Source: MGBC124762 sp048201935 (GTDB taxonomy: Bacteria; Bacillota; Clostridia; Oscillospirales; Oscillospiraceae). Taken from it: a stretch of DNA of 64,000 bases. How positions within the stretch are numbered: the stretch's first letter is position 1; each line of letters opens with the position of its first letter. Shown here piece by piece: positions 36,592 to 45,628 of the stretch. The notes under the pieces are model-generated. The model saw nothing but the letters and a program-made list of their open reading frames with translations, did no database searches and was not told the origin of the DNA. The stretch lies in the NCBI GenBank assembly GCA_048201935.1, contig DBFBGR010000019.1, positions 1-64,000 of the forward strand, read 5' to 3'. The translations under genes were made by a program, and so were the position numbers.

Positions 36592-37836
36592 TTACGCCTC
36601 GTACAGCGGGTATTTCTCGGTGAGCGCGGCCACCCGGGCCCGCAGAGCGTCCTGCTTGCCGTCGAAGTCGGTGGCGGTGTCCCAGATGATGCGGGCGATC
36701 TCGGCAAAGTCGGCGGGACCGAAGCCACGAGTGGTGGCGGCGGGGGTGCCCACCCGGATGCCGCTGGTGACAAAGGGCTTCTCTGGGTCGTTGGGGATGG
36801 CGTTTTTGTTGACGGTGATGTTCACCTCGTCCAGACGGTGCTCCATGTCCTTGCCGGTGATGCCCGCCTTGCGGAGGTCCACCAGAGCCAGGTGGTTGTC
36901 CGTGCCGCCGCTGACCAGGTCGAAGCCCGCGTCCATCAGACCCTTGGCCAACGCCTGGGCGTTTTCGATGATGCGCTGCTGATAGGCCTTGAACTCGGGC
37001 TTCAACGCCTCGCCGAAGGCCACGGCCTTGGCGGCGATGATGTGCTCCAGGGGGCCGCCCTGGCTGCCGGGGAAGATGGCGGAGTCGATCTTCTTGGCGT
37101 GCTCCTCCTTGCAGAGGATCATGCCGCCCCGGGGGCCACGGAGGGTCTTGTGGGTAGTGGTGGTGACCACATCGGCGTAGGGCACGGGCGAGGGATGGAG
37201 CCCGGCGGCCACCAACCCGGCAATATGGGCCATGTCCACCATCAGGTAGGCCCCCACCTCGTGGGCGATGTCGGCGAAGGTCTTGAAGTCGATGATGCGG
37301 GGATAGGCCGAGGCTCCGGCAATGATCATCTTGGGCTTGTGCTTCTTGGCCTGGTCCCGGACCTGGTCGTAGTCGATGCGGCCGTCGGCCCCCACGCCGT
37401 AGAAGACCATGTTGTAGTTCTTGCCCGAGAAGTTCACCGGGGAGCCGTGGGTCAGGTGGCCGCCGTTAGAGAGGTCCATGCCCATGACGGTGTCGCCCAC
37501 CTGGCACAGGGCCTGGTAGACGGCGTAGTTGGCCTGGGCCCCGGCGTGGGGCTGGACGTTGGCGTGGTCGGCGCCGTAGAGCTGGCAGGCCCGCTGGCGG
37601 GCGATGTCCTCCACCACGTCCACACACTGGCAGCCGCCGTAGTAGCGCTTGCCGGGATAGCCCTCGGCGTATTTGTTGGTCAAGACCGTGCCCATGGTGA
37701 GCAAGACCGCCTCGCTGACGAAGTTTTCCGAGGCGATGAGCTCGATGTTGCGGCGCTGGCGGTCGTACTCAGCCTGGATGCCCGCGCCGACCTCCGGGTC
37801 CAGCTGGGCGATGCGGTCCATGATCTCTCGAAGCAT
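36592..37836 (-). CDS. glyA: Serine hydroxymethyltransferase
   Basis: This PLP enzyme interconverts serine and glycine with tetrahydrofolate, supplying one-carbon units. The 414 residues have IELIASENFVSEAVL at the N-terminus, YAEGYPGKRYYGG, HAGAQANYAVY, and the PLP lysine in VTTTTHKTLRGPRGG, then IPNDPEKPFVTSGIRVGTPA at the C-terminus. The GGGAGG site is nine bases upstream of the ATG. Divergent from nth. Confidence 0.97.
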   Translation of the reverse strand: MLREIMDRIAQLDPEVGAGIQAEYDRQRRNIELIASENFVSEAVLLTMGTVLTNKYAEGYPGKRYYGGCQCVDVVEDIARQRACQLYGADHANVQPHAGAQANYAVYQALCQVGDTVMGMDLSNGGHLTHGSPVNFSGKNYNMVFYGVGADGRIDYDQVRDQAKKHKPKMIIAGASAYPRIIDFKTFADIAHEVGAYLMVDMAHIAGLVAAGLHPSPVPYADVVTTTTHKTLRGPRGGMILCKEEHAKKIDSAIFPGSQGGPLEHIIAAKAVAFGEALKPEFKAYQQRIIENAQALAKGLMDAGFDLVSGGTDNHLALVDLRKAGITGKDMEHRLDEVNITVNKNAIPNDPEKPFVTSGIRVGTPAATTRGFGPADFAEIARIIWDTATDFDGKQDALRARVAALTEKYPLYEA

Positions 37837-37938
37837 TGTGGTGTCCTCCCATAAAAAAATTGTCGCATTCTACTCCAAAATATGCTATGCTATATTGTAC
37901 TCAAAGAAACCCCCTGCGTCAAGAGGAGGAGAACGCCC

Positions 37939-38583
37939 ATGACAAAAAAAGAACGGGCCCTGCATATCGTTGAAGCCCTGAAGGACCGCTACCCCAAGAG
38001 CCTTTGCTCGCTGGAGTACGAAAAGGACTACGAGCTGCTCTTCGCCGTGCGCCTGTCTGCCCAGTGCACCGACGCCCGGGTGAATATGGTCACGCCGGAG
38101 CTCTACAGCACCTACCCCACCCTGGAGGCCCTGGCCGGGGCCGACGTGGCCGACGTGGAGCGCATCATCCACTCCACCGGGTTTTTCCGGGCCAAGGCCC
38201 GGGATATCGTGCTCTCGGCCCAAATGCTGCTCTCCGAGCACGGCGGCAAGGTGCCCAATGATATGGACGCGCTATTAAAGCTCCCTGGCGTGGGGAGAAA
38301 GACCGCCAACCTGGTGATGGGCGACATCTACGGCATGCCCGGGGCGGTGGTGGCGGACACCCACTGCATCCGCATCACCGGCAAGCTGGGCCTCACCGAC
38401 GGCACCAAGGACCCCGCCAAGGTAGAGACCCAGCTCCGCAAGGTCCTCCCCGCCGACGAATCCAACGACTTTTGTCACCGCATGGTGCTCTTTGGCCGGG
38501 ACGTGTGTACCGCCCGCTCGCCCAAGTGCGAGCTGTGCCCGCTCCAGGAATGGTGCGCAACGTGGCAAAAGGAGCATAAATGA
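37939..38583 (+). CDS. nth: Endonuclease III
   Basis: This 214-residue DNA glycosylase/AP lyase repairs oxidised pyrimidines. The helix-hairpin-helix LPGVGRKTANLVM contains the catalytic Lys, and VVADTHCIRI has the conserved Asp. The C-terminal C-x6-C-x2-C-x5-C set (CTARSPKCELCPLQEWC) binds the 4Fe-4S cluster. Start at 37939 has AGAGGAGGAG upstream and leads into MTKKERALHIVEAL. It is followed by a strong terminator. Confidence 0.95.
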   Translation: MTKKERALHIVEALKDRYPKSLCSLEYEKDYELLFAVRLSAQCTDARVNMVTPELYSTYPTLEALAGADVADVERIIHSTGFFRAKARDIVLSAQMLLSEHGGKVPNDMDALLKLPGVGRKTANLVMGDIYGMPGAVVADTHCIRITGKLGLTDGTKDPAKVETQLRKVLPADESNDFCHRMVLFGRDVCTARSPKCELCPLQEWCATWQKEHK

Positions 38584-38585
38584 GC

Positions 38586-38619
38586 AAAACGGCTGGCCCT
38601 GGTGGGCCAGCCGTTTTTT
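38586..38619. terminator. Bidirectional terminator between nth and the WG-repeat gene
   Basis: AAAACGGCTGGCCC - TGGT - GGGCCAGCCGTTTT, flanked by T6, placed between convergent genes. Confidence 0.92.
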
Positions 38620-38629
38620 GTTGCCAGAC

Positions 38630-40420
38630 TTATTTCCCCCACACCGTGGCGCTGGGAGAGAGGGGATTTGCGTTCGCGCCCAGCCAGAAGAGCTTGATCT
38701 GATCCGCCCCGGCCTTTACCTTGGCCGTCATCTCGTCTCGGGTAAGTTGCTTGAGTTCTGTGAGCCGCCCCTTGTCATCATAGCAGCCGACCAGCACCTT
38801 TTCCTCTGGGGCCAGCTCTCCGCTGACCGCCACCTGACCCAATTCGTTGCAACTCCAATCCAGGTTTTTTTCATTTCCCTCCATATTACCCATTCGAGTT
38901 TTGGTAATGGAAATGGAAAACAGCCCAAAGTCCGTATAGTAGCCTCCACGAGCGTATTCGTTATCATCATATGGATCTCTTTCCACGCATACTAAGCCAT
39001 CCCCCAGAAACGCACAGCCACAAGACACGAGCGTACAAGGTATTGCTTCGTTTCCGGCTACGTCAAGAAAACCGAGTTTCCCATCCACCCATACCGCACG
39101 AAGGCCAAGGCTACTATCGAAGTCTCCTATGGAATCATATTTACAAGGAAGCACTTCCACACCGGTCTTGTCGATAATGCCCCAGGCATAAAAAGGGTCG
39201 CCCCATTCGTCCACTTCACCGTTTCCCTCTGCCACATACGCAACGCCATCTTTATAGTTGTCTACTCTATTGTACTTGCAATCAATCACTTTCATGCCGT
39301 TTTTGTTAATAAATCCCCATTTGCCTGTATCGTAATCTCCAATACGCACTGCCGCAAGGCCATCGAAAAAATCATTTGCACAGTCATATTCGCAGGGAAC
39401 CACTTCCCTGCCCGCTTTGTCAACAAATCCAAATTTGCCTGTCCAGTAAGACCCAATTCGCACCATAGCCAGTCCCTCAGAGAAGGGCGAGACGGAATCA
39501 TATTCACAGGGAATTACTTCCCTGCCCGTCTTGTCAACCATCCCCCATTTGTCGTTCAATCCCACCTCTGCAAAGCCATCGGAAAAGGGATAGAAACTCG
39601 AATACTTGCAAGGGATTACTTCACTGCCTATTTTGTCGATAGCGCCCCAGTAGTTGTGGAACTTCACCCTTGCAAGTCCCTCAGTGAAAGAATAGACAGA
39701 ATCATATTTGCAGGGAATAACTTCCTTCCCCGTCTGGTCAATATAACCCCACTTTCCGTCCAACTTTACCGCAGCAAGACCTTCAGAGAAAGATTTCACT
39801 TCATCATACTTTAGGGCGATTACTTCTCTGCCCATCTTGTCGACATAGCCATATTTTCCATCCAAACGCACCGCTGCAAAGCCCTCAGAGAAATAACTGA
39901 AATAACCGCTATAATGTTCATCACTGTAGCGCCAATCATACTTACAGGGAATAACTTCCTCGCCCGTTTTGTCAATATAACCATATTTCCCGTCCAGCGC
40001 CACCTGCGCAAGACCTTCGGAAAAGTTACCGACATCGTCATACTTAAGCGGAATTACTTCCACACCGGTCTTGTCAATAAAACCATGCTCACCACCAGAG
40101 CCATAATAGTAATCTCCAATATACGCCGTCGCAAGGCCTTCACAGAAGAGACCTACCCCATCATACTTGCAAGAAATCACTTCAACGCCACTCTTGTCGA
40201 TGCAGCCGTATTTCCCATCTCGTGACACCCGCGCAAGGCCATCATCAAAAGTGAAATAATCAGCAACTGCAATCTCATCAGAATCATACTCGCCAATCGG
40301 AACAATCTCTGTTACCGTCCAGCCAATAGATTCGGTAGCTTCTGCCGCCTGGACGGTGGCAGGGAGCAGCGTGGCGGTCATGATAACCGCCAAAAGCATT
40401 GCAATTCCTCTCTTTTTCAT
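38630..40420 (-). CDS. Exported WG-repeat protein
   Basis: The 596-residue protein starts with a signal peptide (MKKRGIAMLLAVIMTATLLPATVQAA), then about eleven WG (KWG) repeats of roughly 35-45 residues with the core KYGYIDKTGEEVIPCKYD, spanning residues about 55-500. The last 90 residues form a separate domain (VSGELAPEEKVLVGCYDDKGRL). WG repeats occur in surface and interaction proteins of Firmicutes; the partner is unknown. The CGGAGG site precedes the ATG. Its A+T content exceeds that of neighbouring housekeeping genes, and a terminator-like hairpin lies in its leader. Confidence 0.88.
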   Translation of the reverse strand: MKKRGIAMLLAVIMTATLLPATVQAAEATESIGWTVTEIVPIGEYDSDEIAVADYFTFDDGLARVSRDGKYGCIDKSGVEVISCKYDGVGLFCEGLATAYIGDYYYGSGGEHGFIDKTGVEVIPLKYDDVGNFSEGLAQVALDGKYGYIDKTGEEVIPCKYDWRYSDEHYSGYFSYFSEGFAAVRLDGKYGYVDKMGREVIALKYDEVKSFSEGLAAVKLDGKWGYIDQTGKEVIPCKYDSVYSFTEGLARVKFHNYWGAIDKIGSEVIPCKYSSFYPFSDGFAEVGLNDKWGMVDKTGREVIPCEYDSVSPFSEGLAMVRIGSYWTGKFGFVDKAGREVVPCEYDCANDFFDGLAAVRIGDYDTGKWGFINKNGMKVIDCKYNRVDNYKDGVAYVAEGNGEVDEWGDPFYAWGIIDKTGVEVLPCKYDSIGDFDSSLGLRAVWVDGKLGFLDVAGNEAIPCTLVSCGCAFLGDGLVCVERDPYDDNEYARGGYYTDFGLFSISITKTRMGNMEGNEKNLDWSCNELGQVAVSGELAPEEKVLVGCYDDKGRLTELKQLTRDEMTAKVKAGADQIKLFWLGANANPLSPSATVWGK

Positions 40421-40458
40421 CTGTTTTCCTCCGTTTTTTGGTTTCCGCGCCTCCCGGG

Positions 40459-40542
40459 CGAGGCCGAGGCCCCGCCCTTGCCGGGAGGTCGTCGGAAACG
40501 CGCAAAAAAGCGGTGTTGAGAGCGTTTGCCTCAACACCGCCG
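40459..40542 (-). promoter_or_regulatory. Leader of the WG-repeat gene with terminator-like hairpin
   Basis: The non-coding gap 40421-40777 (357 bp) holds two hairpins on the minus strand. First, GCGGTGTTGAG - 9 nt - CTCAACACCGC followed by T6 (40511-40541), a full intrinsic-terminator shape. Second, closer to the start codon, CCTCCCGG ... CCGGGAGG (about 40460-40494). Transcription reading into the WG gene must pass the first. An attenuator is possible, or the end of an upstream short RNA; no riboswitch class was recognised. Confidence 0.55.
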
Positions 40543-40573
40543 GAGAAATCCAGCGTAACACACAGTTTAGCCC

Positions 40574-40602
40574 TTGAAAAGAATCCAAGGAACCATTATA
40601 AT
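40574..40602 (+). promoter_or_regulatory. Sigma-A promoter of gltX
   Basis: TTGAAA - 17 bp - TATAAT. The transcript leader is about 170 nt and contains a GC-rich stem (40651-40682). The T-box signature (AGGGTGG..CCGCG) was not found. Confidence 0.8.
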
Positions 40603-40777
40603 AGCTGTGGCGCAACTATTCGTTGCTGTGCTGAGTGCCCATACACTCCGTACAGGGCCGCGGGGTGTTGCCGCACTCCGTGGCCTGCCGCCTTTTTGGC
40701 GTTCCTACGTTGTATTTTACTACATCATTATGGAAAAAGCAAGCAGAGAATGGAACTTTTCATGGGAGGTCCTTTGG

Positions 40778-42256
40778 ATGGATATGACATGGTTTGACGA
40801 GATGGAAGCCCGCATCCCCGTGGGCGAGGCCCGGACCCGGTTCGCCCCCTCCCCTACGGGCTATATGCACGTGGGCAATCTGCGCACCGCCCTCTACACC
40901 TGGCTCATCGCCCGGAGTCTAGGCGGCAAGTTCATTTTGCGCATTGAGGACACCGACCAGGGCCGTCTGGTGGAGGGCGCGGTAGACATCATCTACAAGA
41001 CCCTGCGGCAGACCGGGCTGACCTGGGACGAGGGCCCAGACGTGGGCGGCCCAGTGGGGCCCTACATCCAGACCCAGCGGCGGGACCTCTACGGCAGGTA
41101 CGCCCATCTGCTGGTGGAGCGGGGCGCGGCCTACTATTGCTTCTGCGAGAAGGCGGAGAGCGAGGAGGATTCGGGGGAGTTTGACCGTGCCGCCGACCCC
41201 TGCCGGGACATCCCCTACGCCGAGGCCCGCGCCAGGGTGGACGCCGGTGAGCCCTATGTCATCCGGCAGAAGATCCCCGCCGGGCAGACCACTTTCTCGG
41301 ACGCCATCTACGGCGACATCACCGTGGACAACGCCGACCTGGACGACCAGGTGCTGATGAAGCGGGACGGTTTGCCCACCTACAACTTCGCCAACGTCAT
41401 CGACGACCACCTCATGGGCATCACCCATGTGGTCCGGGGCAGCGAGTACCTGTCCTCCGCCCCCAAGTATAACCTTTTGTACAAGGCCTTTGGCTGGGCT
41501 GTGCCCACCTACGTCCACTGCTCCCCCGTCATGCGGGACGCCCAGAACAAGATGTCCAAGCGCCACGGCGACCCCTCCTATGAGGACCTGCTGGCCATGG
41601 GCTTCCTCTCCGAGGCGGTGGTGAACTATGTGGCCTTGCTGGGCTGGAGCCCCAAGGGGGAGTATGCCGAGACGGAGTTCTTCACCCTGGACGAGCTGAC
41701 AAAGGTCTTCGATATCCACGGCATCTCCAAGTCCCCCGCCATCTTTGACCTGGAGAAGCTGAAGTATTTTAACGCCCACTACCTCCGCTCGCTTTCCCCG
41801 GAGGACTTCTATCCCCTGGCCGAGCCCTATTTGAAGGAGGCCATCCACTCCCCCGCCATCGACCTGAAGCTGGTAGCCCCGCTGGTGCAGGGCCGGTGCG
41901 ACACGCTGCTGGACATCGCGCCCCAGGTGGACTTCTTTGACGCGGTGCCGGAGTATGACAACGAGCTCTACTGCCACAAGAAGATGAAGACCGACGTGGA
42001 GAACTCCAAGGAGGCCCTGGGCTGGGTCATCCCCGCCCTGGAGGCGTTGCCGGAGTGGAGCTACGACGCCATCCACGACTGTCTCATCGCCCTGGCCGAG
42101 GCCCACGAGGTGAAAAACGGCCGGGTCATGTGGCCGGTGCGCACGGCTCTGTCGGGCAAGGCGGTGACCCCCGGCGGCGCGGTAGAGCTGTGCCATATTT
42201 TGGGCCGGGACGAGGCGCTGAAGCGTCTGCGGGCCGGGGTGGAGCACCTGGGATAA
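40778..42256 (+). CDS. gltX: Glutamyl-tRNA synthetase
   Basis: This class I aminoacyl-tRNA synthetase charges tRNA-Glu (and possibly tRNA-Gln, in organisms that use the amidotransferase route). The 492 residues have the HIGH-type motif in APSPTGYMHVGN near the N-terminus, IEDTDQGR, and the KMSKS motif as NKMSKRHGD, followed by the anticodon-binding helical domain. The ATG at 40778 is preceded by GGGAGG; in-frame codons upstream lack family similarity. It is followed by a hairpin overlapping the ypeB ribosome site. Confidence 0.96.
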   Translation: MDMTWFDEMEARIPVGEARTRFAPSPTGYMHVGNLRTALYTWLIARSLGGKFILRIEDTDQGRLVEGAVDIIYKTLRQTGLTWDEGPDVGGPVGPYIQTQRRDLYGRYAHLLVERGAAYYCFCEKAESEEDSGEFDRAADPCRDIPYAEARARVDAGEPYVIRQKIPAGQTTFSDAIYGDITVDNADLDDQVLMKRDGLPTYNFANVIDDHLMGITHVVRGSEYLSSAPKYNLLYKAFGWAVPTYVHCSPVMRDAQNKMSKRHGDPSYEDLLAMGFLSEAVVNYVALLGWSPKGEYAETEFFTLDELTKVFDIHGISKSPAIFDLEKLKYFNAHYLRSLSPEDFYPLAEPYLKEAIHSPAIDLKLVAPLVQGRCDTLLDIAPQVDFFDAVPEYDNELYCHKKMKTDVENSKEALGWVIPALEALPEWSYDAIHDCLIALAEAHEVKNGRVMWPVRTALSGKAVTPGGAVELCHILGRDEALKRLRAGVEHLG

Positions 42257-42272
42257 GTTTCCCCCATCACAT

Positions 42273-42317
42273 AAAATTCCCCTTCCGTTGGCATACTGCC
42301 AGTGGGAGGGGATTTTT
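42273..42317 (+). terminator. Terminator-like hairpin after gltX that contains the ypeB ribosome site
   Basis: AAAATTCCCCTTCC (42273-42286) pairs with GGGAGGGGATTTTT (42304-42317) with an inner TGGCA/TGCCA stem. The GGGAGG ribosome site of ypeB is in the right arm and the T run ends at the base before its ATG. It could end gltX transcription and also mask ypeB translation. Confidence 0.65.
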
Positions 42318-43661
42318 ATGGAAAAGCGTCTCAAGCGGGCCAAGGTCACCTTCGTGGTGGCGGCCTTTATCATCGCCGTGGGCTTTGCCATCCAGGGCCA
42401 CGTCCAGGCCCGGCAGTACAAGCGGCTGCTGACCAACGGCTACTACCACGCCTTTTCCGAGCTGACCACCGCGGTGGGCGAGCTGGACACGGCGCTGCAG
42501 AAGTCCGTCTACACAACGCCGGGGCCGCTGCAGAGCAGCCTCTACCAGCAGGTCTACGCCAAGGCCCTGGCGGCCCAGTACGCTCTGGGGGAGCTGCCCT
42601 ACGGCGACCAGGAACTGGAGCAGACCGCCGCATTTTTGGCCAAGACCGGGGACTATGCCGCCGCCCTGTGCCGGGGCGGCTGCGAGGACGCCACGGAAAA
42701 TCTGGCGGCCCTGGCCGCCATTTCCGGCGGGTTGAATACGGCTCTGGCCGGGCTCCAAAGCGACCTGGAGGCCGGGGCGGTAGAGCTTCGTCAAGTGGTC
42801 CAGGCCGAGGGAGAGCTAGCCCAGCGGGTGGAGCGCGGCGGCGCAATCCCCGGTGGCACAGCCTTTCAGGATGTGGAGTCCGACTTCCCTGAGCTGCCCA
42901 GTTTGGTCTACGATGGGCCCTTCTCCGAGCACCTCAGCGGCCAGACGCCCAAGGCCCTGGAGGGCCTGGACGCCGTCACCCAGGAACAGGCCCTCCAGGC
43001 GGCGGCGGACTTTCTCCACCTCTCCCCCCAGCGGCTCACGCCTCTGGGCCAGAGCCAGGGCGTGCTGCCCACCTACGGCTTTTCGGTGGCAACGGAGGAC
43101 GGCCAGGGCTATATCGAGGTCACCTGCCAGGGCGGCCAGGTGCTGGAATACTTCCTGGACCGGGCCCCCGGCCAGCCCACCATGGACGCCAGCCTCGGGG
43201 TGGAACTGGCCCAGAATTACCTGGCCAACTGGGGCTTTGCTCAGATGGAGCCCAGCTACCACATCCAGCGTGAGGGCCTGCTGACGGTCCACCTGGCCCC
43301 GGTAATGGACGGCGCGTTTTGCTACCCCGACCTTGTGAAGGTCACCATCGGCCTGGACATGGGCAAGCTGCTGGGCTACGAGGCCCACGGCTATCTGACC
43401 CGGCACTATGAGCGCGCCCTTCCCGCCCCTGCCGTGGAGGAGGCCCAGGCCCGGGCGGCGGTGCCCCAGAGTCTGGCCATCCTGGCCGTCCAGCCCGCCC
43501 TCATCCCCACTGCCGGCGGCACCCAGGAGGTATTGACCTGGGAGTACAAGTGCCAAAGCGGCGACGGCCGCCATGTGCTGGTCTACGTCAATGCCCAGAC
43601 CGGCCAGCAGCAGAACATTTTGCTCCTTTTGGAGGACGAGACCGGGACCTTGGCGTTGTGA
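42318..43661 (+). CDS. ypeB: Germination protein YpeB
   Basis: YpeB is a spore membrane-associated protein needed to hold and protect the cortex-lytic enzyme SleB. The 447 residues have an N-terminal helix (VTFVVAAFIIAVGFAIQGH) and a long helical domain with YKRLLTNGYYHAFSELTTAVGELDTALQKS, followed by PepSY-type repeats (VTQEQALQAAADFLHLSP; VELAQNYLANWGF; VEEAQARAAVPQSLAIL). Start at 42318 gives the family N-terminus. sleB, usually next to it, is absent from this window. Expression in the forespore is known for the family, not visible here. Confidence 0.9.
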   Translation: MEKRLKRAKVTFVVAAFIIAVGFAIQGHVQARQYKRLLTNGYYHAFSELTTAVGELDTALQKSVYTTPGPLQSSLYQQVYAKALAAQYALGELPYGDQELEQTAAFLAKTGDYAAALCRGGCEDATENLAALAAISGGLNTALAGLQSDLEAGAVELRQVVQAEGELAQRVERGGAIPGGTAFQDVESDFPELPSLVYDGPFSEHLSGQTPKALEGLDAVTQEQALQAAADFLHLSPQRLTPLGQSQGVLPTYGFSVATEDGQGYIEVTCQGGQVLEYFLDRAPGQPTMDASLGVELAQNYLANWGFAQMEPSYHIQREGLLTVHLAPVMDGAFCYPDLVKVTIGLDMGKLLGYEAHGYLTRHYERALPAPAVEEAQARAAVPQSLAILAVQPALIPTAGGTQEVLTWEYKCQSGDGRHVLVYVNAQTGQQQNILLLLEDETGTLAL

Positions 43662-43663
43662 AC

Positions 43664-43690
43664 AAGGGGCGGCCCTGCCGCCGCCCTTAC
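43664..43690 (+). terminator. Possible weak terminator after ypeB
   Basis: AAGGGGCGGC and GCCGCCCTT form a stem right after the ypeB stop, but the tail (ACATTTATATAAA) is a poor T run. Confidence 0.4.
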
Positions 43691-43718
43691 ATTTATATAA
43701 AAAATCGCAAAATGGGGG

Positions 43719-43747
43719 TTGCTATTTTTGGGTGTTTGTGGTAAACT
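43719..43747 (+). promoter_or_regulatory. Sigma-A promoter of rpsB-tsf
   Basis: TTGCTA - 17 bp - TAAACT with a TGTGG just before the -10. About 115 nt of leader follow before rpsB. Confidence 0.55.
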
Positions 43748-43785
43748 ACCATAGCCTGTGCGAAATACACACACCCTTTGGGATG

Positions 43786-43832
43786 GCTGGTCCGGTGTTC
43801 CCTTTTGGGAATGGGCCTTCCAGATGACCTGG
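43786..43832 (+). promoter_or_regulatory. Structured rpsB leader, possible S2 autoregulatory element
   Basis: The leader can fold: GGTCC (43789-43793) pairs with GGGCC (43813-43817) around TTCCC-TTTT-GGGAA, with CTGG/CCAG outside as an alternative. Ribosomal protein leaders are often autoregulatory; this one is not matched to a known family and is inference. Confidence 0.4.
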
Positions 43833-43869
43833 GTGGAGGCAAAAACAAATTTTTAGGAGGAAACAAACA

Positions 43870-44607
43870 ATGGCAGTCGTATCTATGAAGCAGCTTCTGG
43901 AGGCGGGCGTCCACTTCGGACACCAGACCCGCCGCTGGAACCCCAAGATGGCCAGCTACATCTACACCGAGCGTAACGGCATCTACATCATCGATCTGCA
44001 GAAGACGGTGAAGAAGCTGGAGGAGGCCTACGCCTTCGTGCGCCAGGTCAGCGAGAACGGCCAGACCCTTCTGTTCGTGGGCACCAAGAAGCAGGCCCAG
44101 GAGGCCATCAAGGAAGAGGCCCAGCGCTGCGGCATGTACTACGTCAACGCCCGCTGGCTGGGCGGCATGCTCACCAACTTCAAGACCATGCGTGGCCGTG
44201 TGGACCGTCTGGCCCAGCTCAAGAAGATGCAGGAGGACGGCACCTTCGACATGCTGCCCAAGAAGGAAGTCATGCATCACCTGGGCGAGATCGCCAAGCT
44301 GGAGAAGTACCTGGGCGGCGTGACCGAGATGCGCAAGCTCCCCGGCGCTTTGTTCGTGGTCGACCCCCGCAAGGAGCGCAACGCCATCAACGAGGCCCGC
44401 AAACTCCACATCCCCGTGGTAGCCATCGTGGACACCAACTGCGACCCCGACGAGATCGACTACGTCATCCCCGGCAACGACGACGCCATCCGCGCCATCA
44501 AGCTCATCTCCTCGGTCATGGCCAACGCCATCCAGGAGGGCAAGCAGGGCGCCGACGCTCCTGCCGAGGCTCCCGTCGCTGAGGCCCCTGTGGTCCCCGC
44601 GGAGTAA
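43870..44607 (+). CDS. rpsB: 30S ribosomal protein S2
   Basis: The 245-residue small-subunit protein has SMKQLLEAGVHFGHQTRRWNPKM at the start, IYIIDLQKTVKKLEEAY, RWLGGMLTNFKTM, and VDTNCDPDEIDYVIPGNDDAIRAI near the C-terminus, all diagnostic. A TAGGAGG site precedes the ATG. The last about 20 residues (DAPAEAPVAEAPVVPAE) form an Ala/Pro/Glu tail similar in composition to that of L10 in this window. It is followed by tsf after 36 bp. Confidence 0.98.
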   Translation: MAVVSMKQLLEAGVHFGHQTRRWNPKMASYIYTERNGIYIIDLQKTVKKLEEAYAFVRQVSENGQTLLFVGTKKQAQEAIKEEAQRCGMYYVNARWLGGMLTNFKTMRGRVDRLAQLKKMQEDGTFDMLPKKEVMHHLGEIAKLEKYLGGVTEMRKLPGALFVVDPRKERNAINEARKLHIPVVAIVDTNCDPDEIDYVIPGNDDAIRAIKLISSVMANAIQEGKQGADAPAEAPVAEAPVVPAE

Positions 44608-44643
44608 TTCAACAATTTACCAAACATATTGGAGGAAGAGAAA

Positions 44644-45561
44644 ATGGCTATTAGCGCACAAGATGTCAGCAAGCTGCGTGAGATGACCGGCGTTGGCATG
44701 ATGGACTGCAAGAAGGCCCTGACCGCCACCGACGGCGACATGGATAAGGCTGTGGAGTTCCTGCGGGAGAAGGGCCTGGCCACCGCGCAGAAGAAGGCTG
44801 GCCGCATCGCCGCCGAGGGCGTGGCCTACGCCACCGTCATCGACGGCGTGGGCGTGGTGGTCGAGGTCAACGCCGAGACCGACTTCGTCGCCAAGAACGA
44901 GAAGTTCACCGACTTTGTCCACGAGGTGGCCAAGGTCATCGCCGCCGAGGACCCCAAGGACCTGGACGACCTGCTGGCCAAGCCCTACCCCGGCACCGGC
45001 CGCACCGTGGCCGACGAGACCATCGAGAAGGTCCAGGTCATCGGCGAGAACATCAAGGTCCGCCGCTTCGCCCGCTTCGGCAAGGGCGTCAGCGTTTCCT
45101 ACGTCCACATGGGTGGCCGCATCGGCGTGCTGGTGAATCTGGAGACCGACCTCCCTGCCGACAAGGTCACCGAGGTTGGTAAGGACCTGGCCATGCAGAT
45201 TGCCGCTCTGAACCCCCGCTTCCTGGACAAGTCCCAGGTGGGCCAGGACGTGCTGGACGAGGAGAAGAAGATCATGCTGGTCCAGATGGAGAACGACCCC
45301 AAGATGGCCGCCAAGCCCGACAAGGTCAAGGAGGGCATCGTCATGGGCAAGTTGCGTAAGTTCTACGAGGAGAACTGCCTGATGCAGCAGGAGTTCGTCA
45401 AGGACGGCTCCATGAGCGTGGAGCAGTACGTGGCGGCGCAGGCCAAGGCCCTGGGCGGCACCATCACCCTGAAGGACGCCGTTCGCTTCGAGAAGGGCGA
45501 GGGCATTGAGAAGAAGCAGGAGAACTTTGCCGAGGAGATCGCCAAGCAGCTTGGCAAGTAA
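44644..45561 (+). CDS. tsf: Translation elongation factor Ts
   Basis: EF-Ts exchanges GDP on EF-Tu. The 305 residues start MAISAQDVSKLREMTGVGMMDCKKALTATDGD (N-terminal UBA-like domain), then the EF-Tu contact motif NAETDFVAKNEKF, and a dimerisation domain with the coiled-coil segment. The ATG at 44644 was chosen for GGAGGAAGAG upstream. The gene ends at a strong bidirectional terminator. Confidence 0.97.
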   Translation: MAISAQDVSKLREMTGVGMMDCKKALTATDGDMDKAVEFLREKGLATAQKKAGRIAAEGVAYATVIDGVGVVVEVNAETDFVAKNEKFTDFVHEVAKVIAAEDPKDLDDLLAKPYPGTGRTVADETIEKVQVIGENIKVRRFARFGKGVSVSYVHMGGRIGVLVNLETDLPADKVTEVGKDLAMQIAALNPRFLDKSQVGQDVLDEEKKIMLVQMENDPKMAAKPDKVKEGIVMGKLRKFYEENCLMQQEFVKDGSMSVEQYVAAQAKALGGTITLKDAVRFEKGEGIEKKQENFAEEIAKQLGK

Positions 45562-45583
45562 GCCTCTTCCCTTTCAACACAAT

Positions 45584-45621
45584 AAAAACCGCTCCGTCCA
45601 GGTTGGACGGAGCGGTTTTTT
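45584..45621. terminator. Bidirectional terminator between tsf and the XRE gene
   Basis: AAAACCGCTCCGTCC - AGGTT - GGACGGAGCGGTTTTTT, a 15-bp stem. Confidence 0.93.
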
Positions 45622-45628
45622 GGTGGGG

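Noticed and set aside
37837..37938. Divergent promoters for glyA and nth
   Set aside because: TATGCTATGCTATATT is -10 like, but no -35 with proper spacing could be assigned on either strand, so no promoter is listed.
40603..40777. A T-box riboswitch before gltX
   Set aside because: The leader has a GC-rich stem but lacks the conserved T-box motif and a terminator/antiterminator pair.
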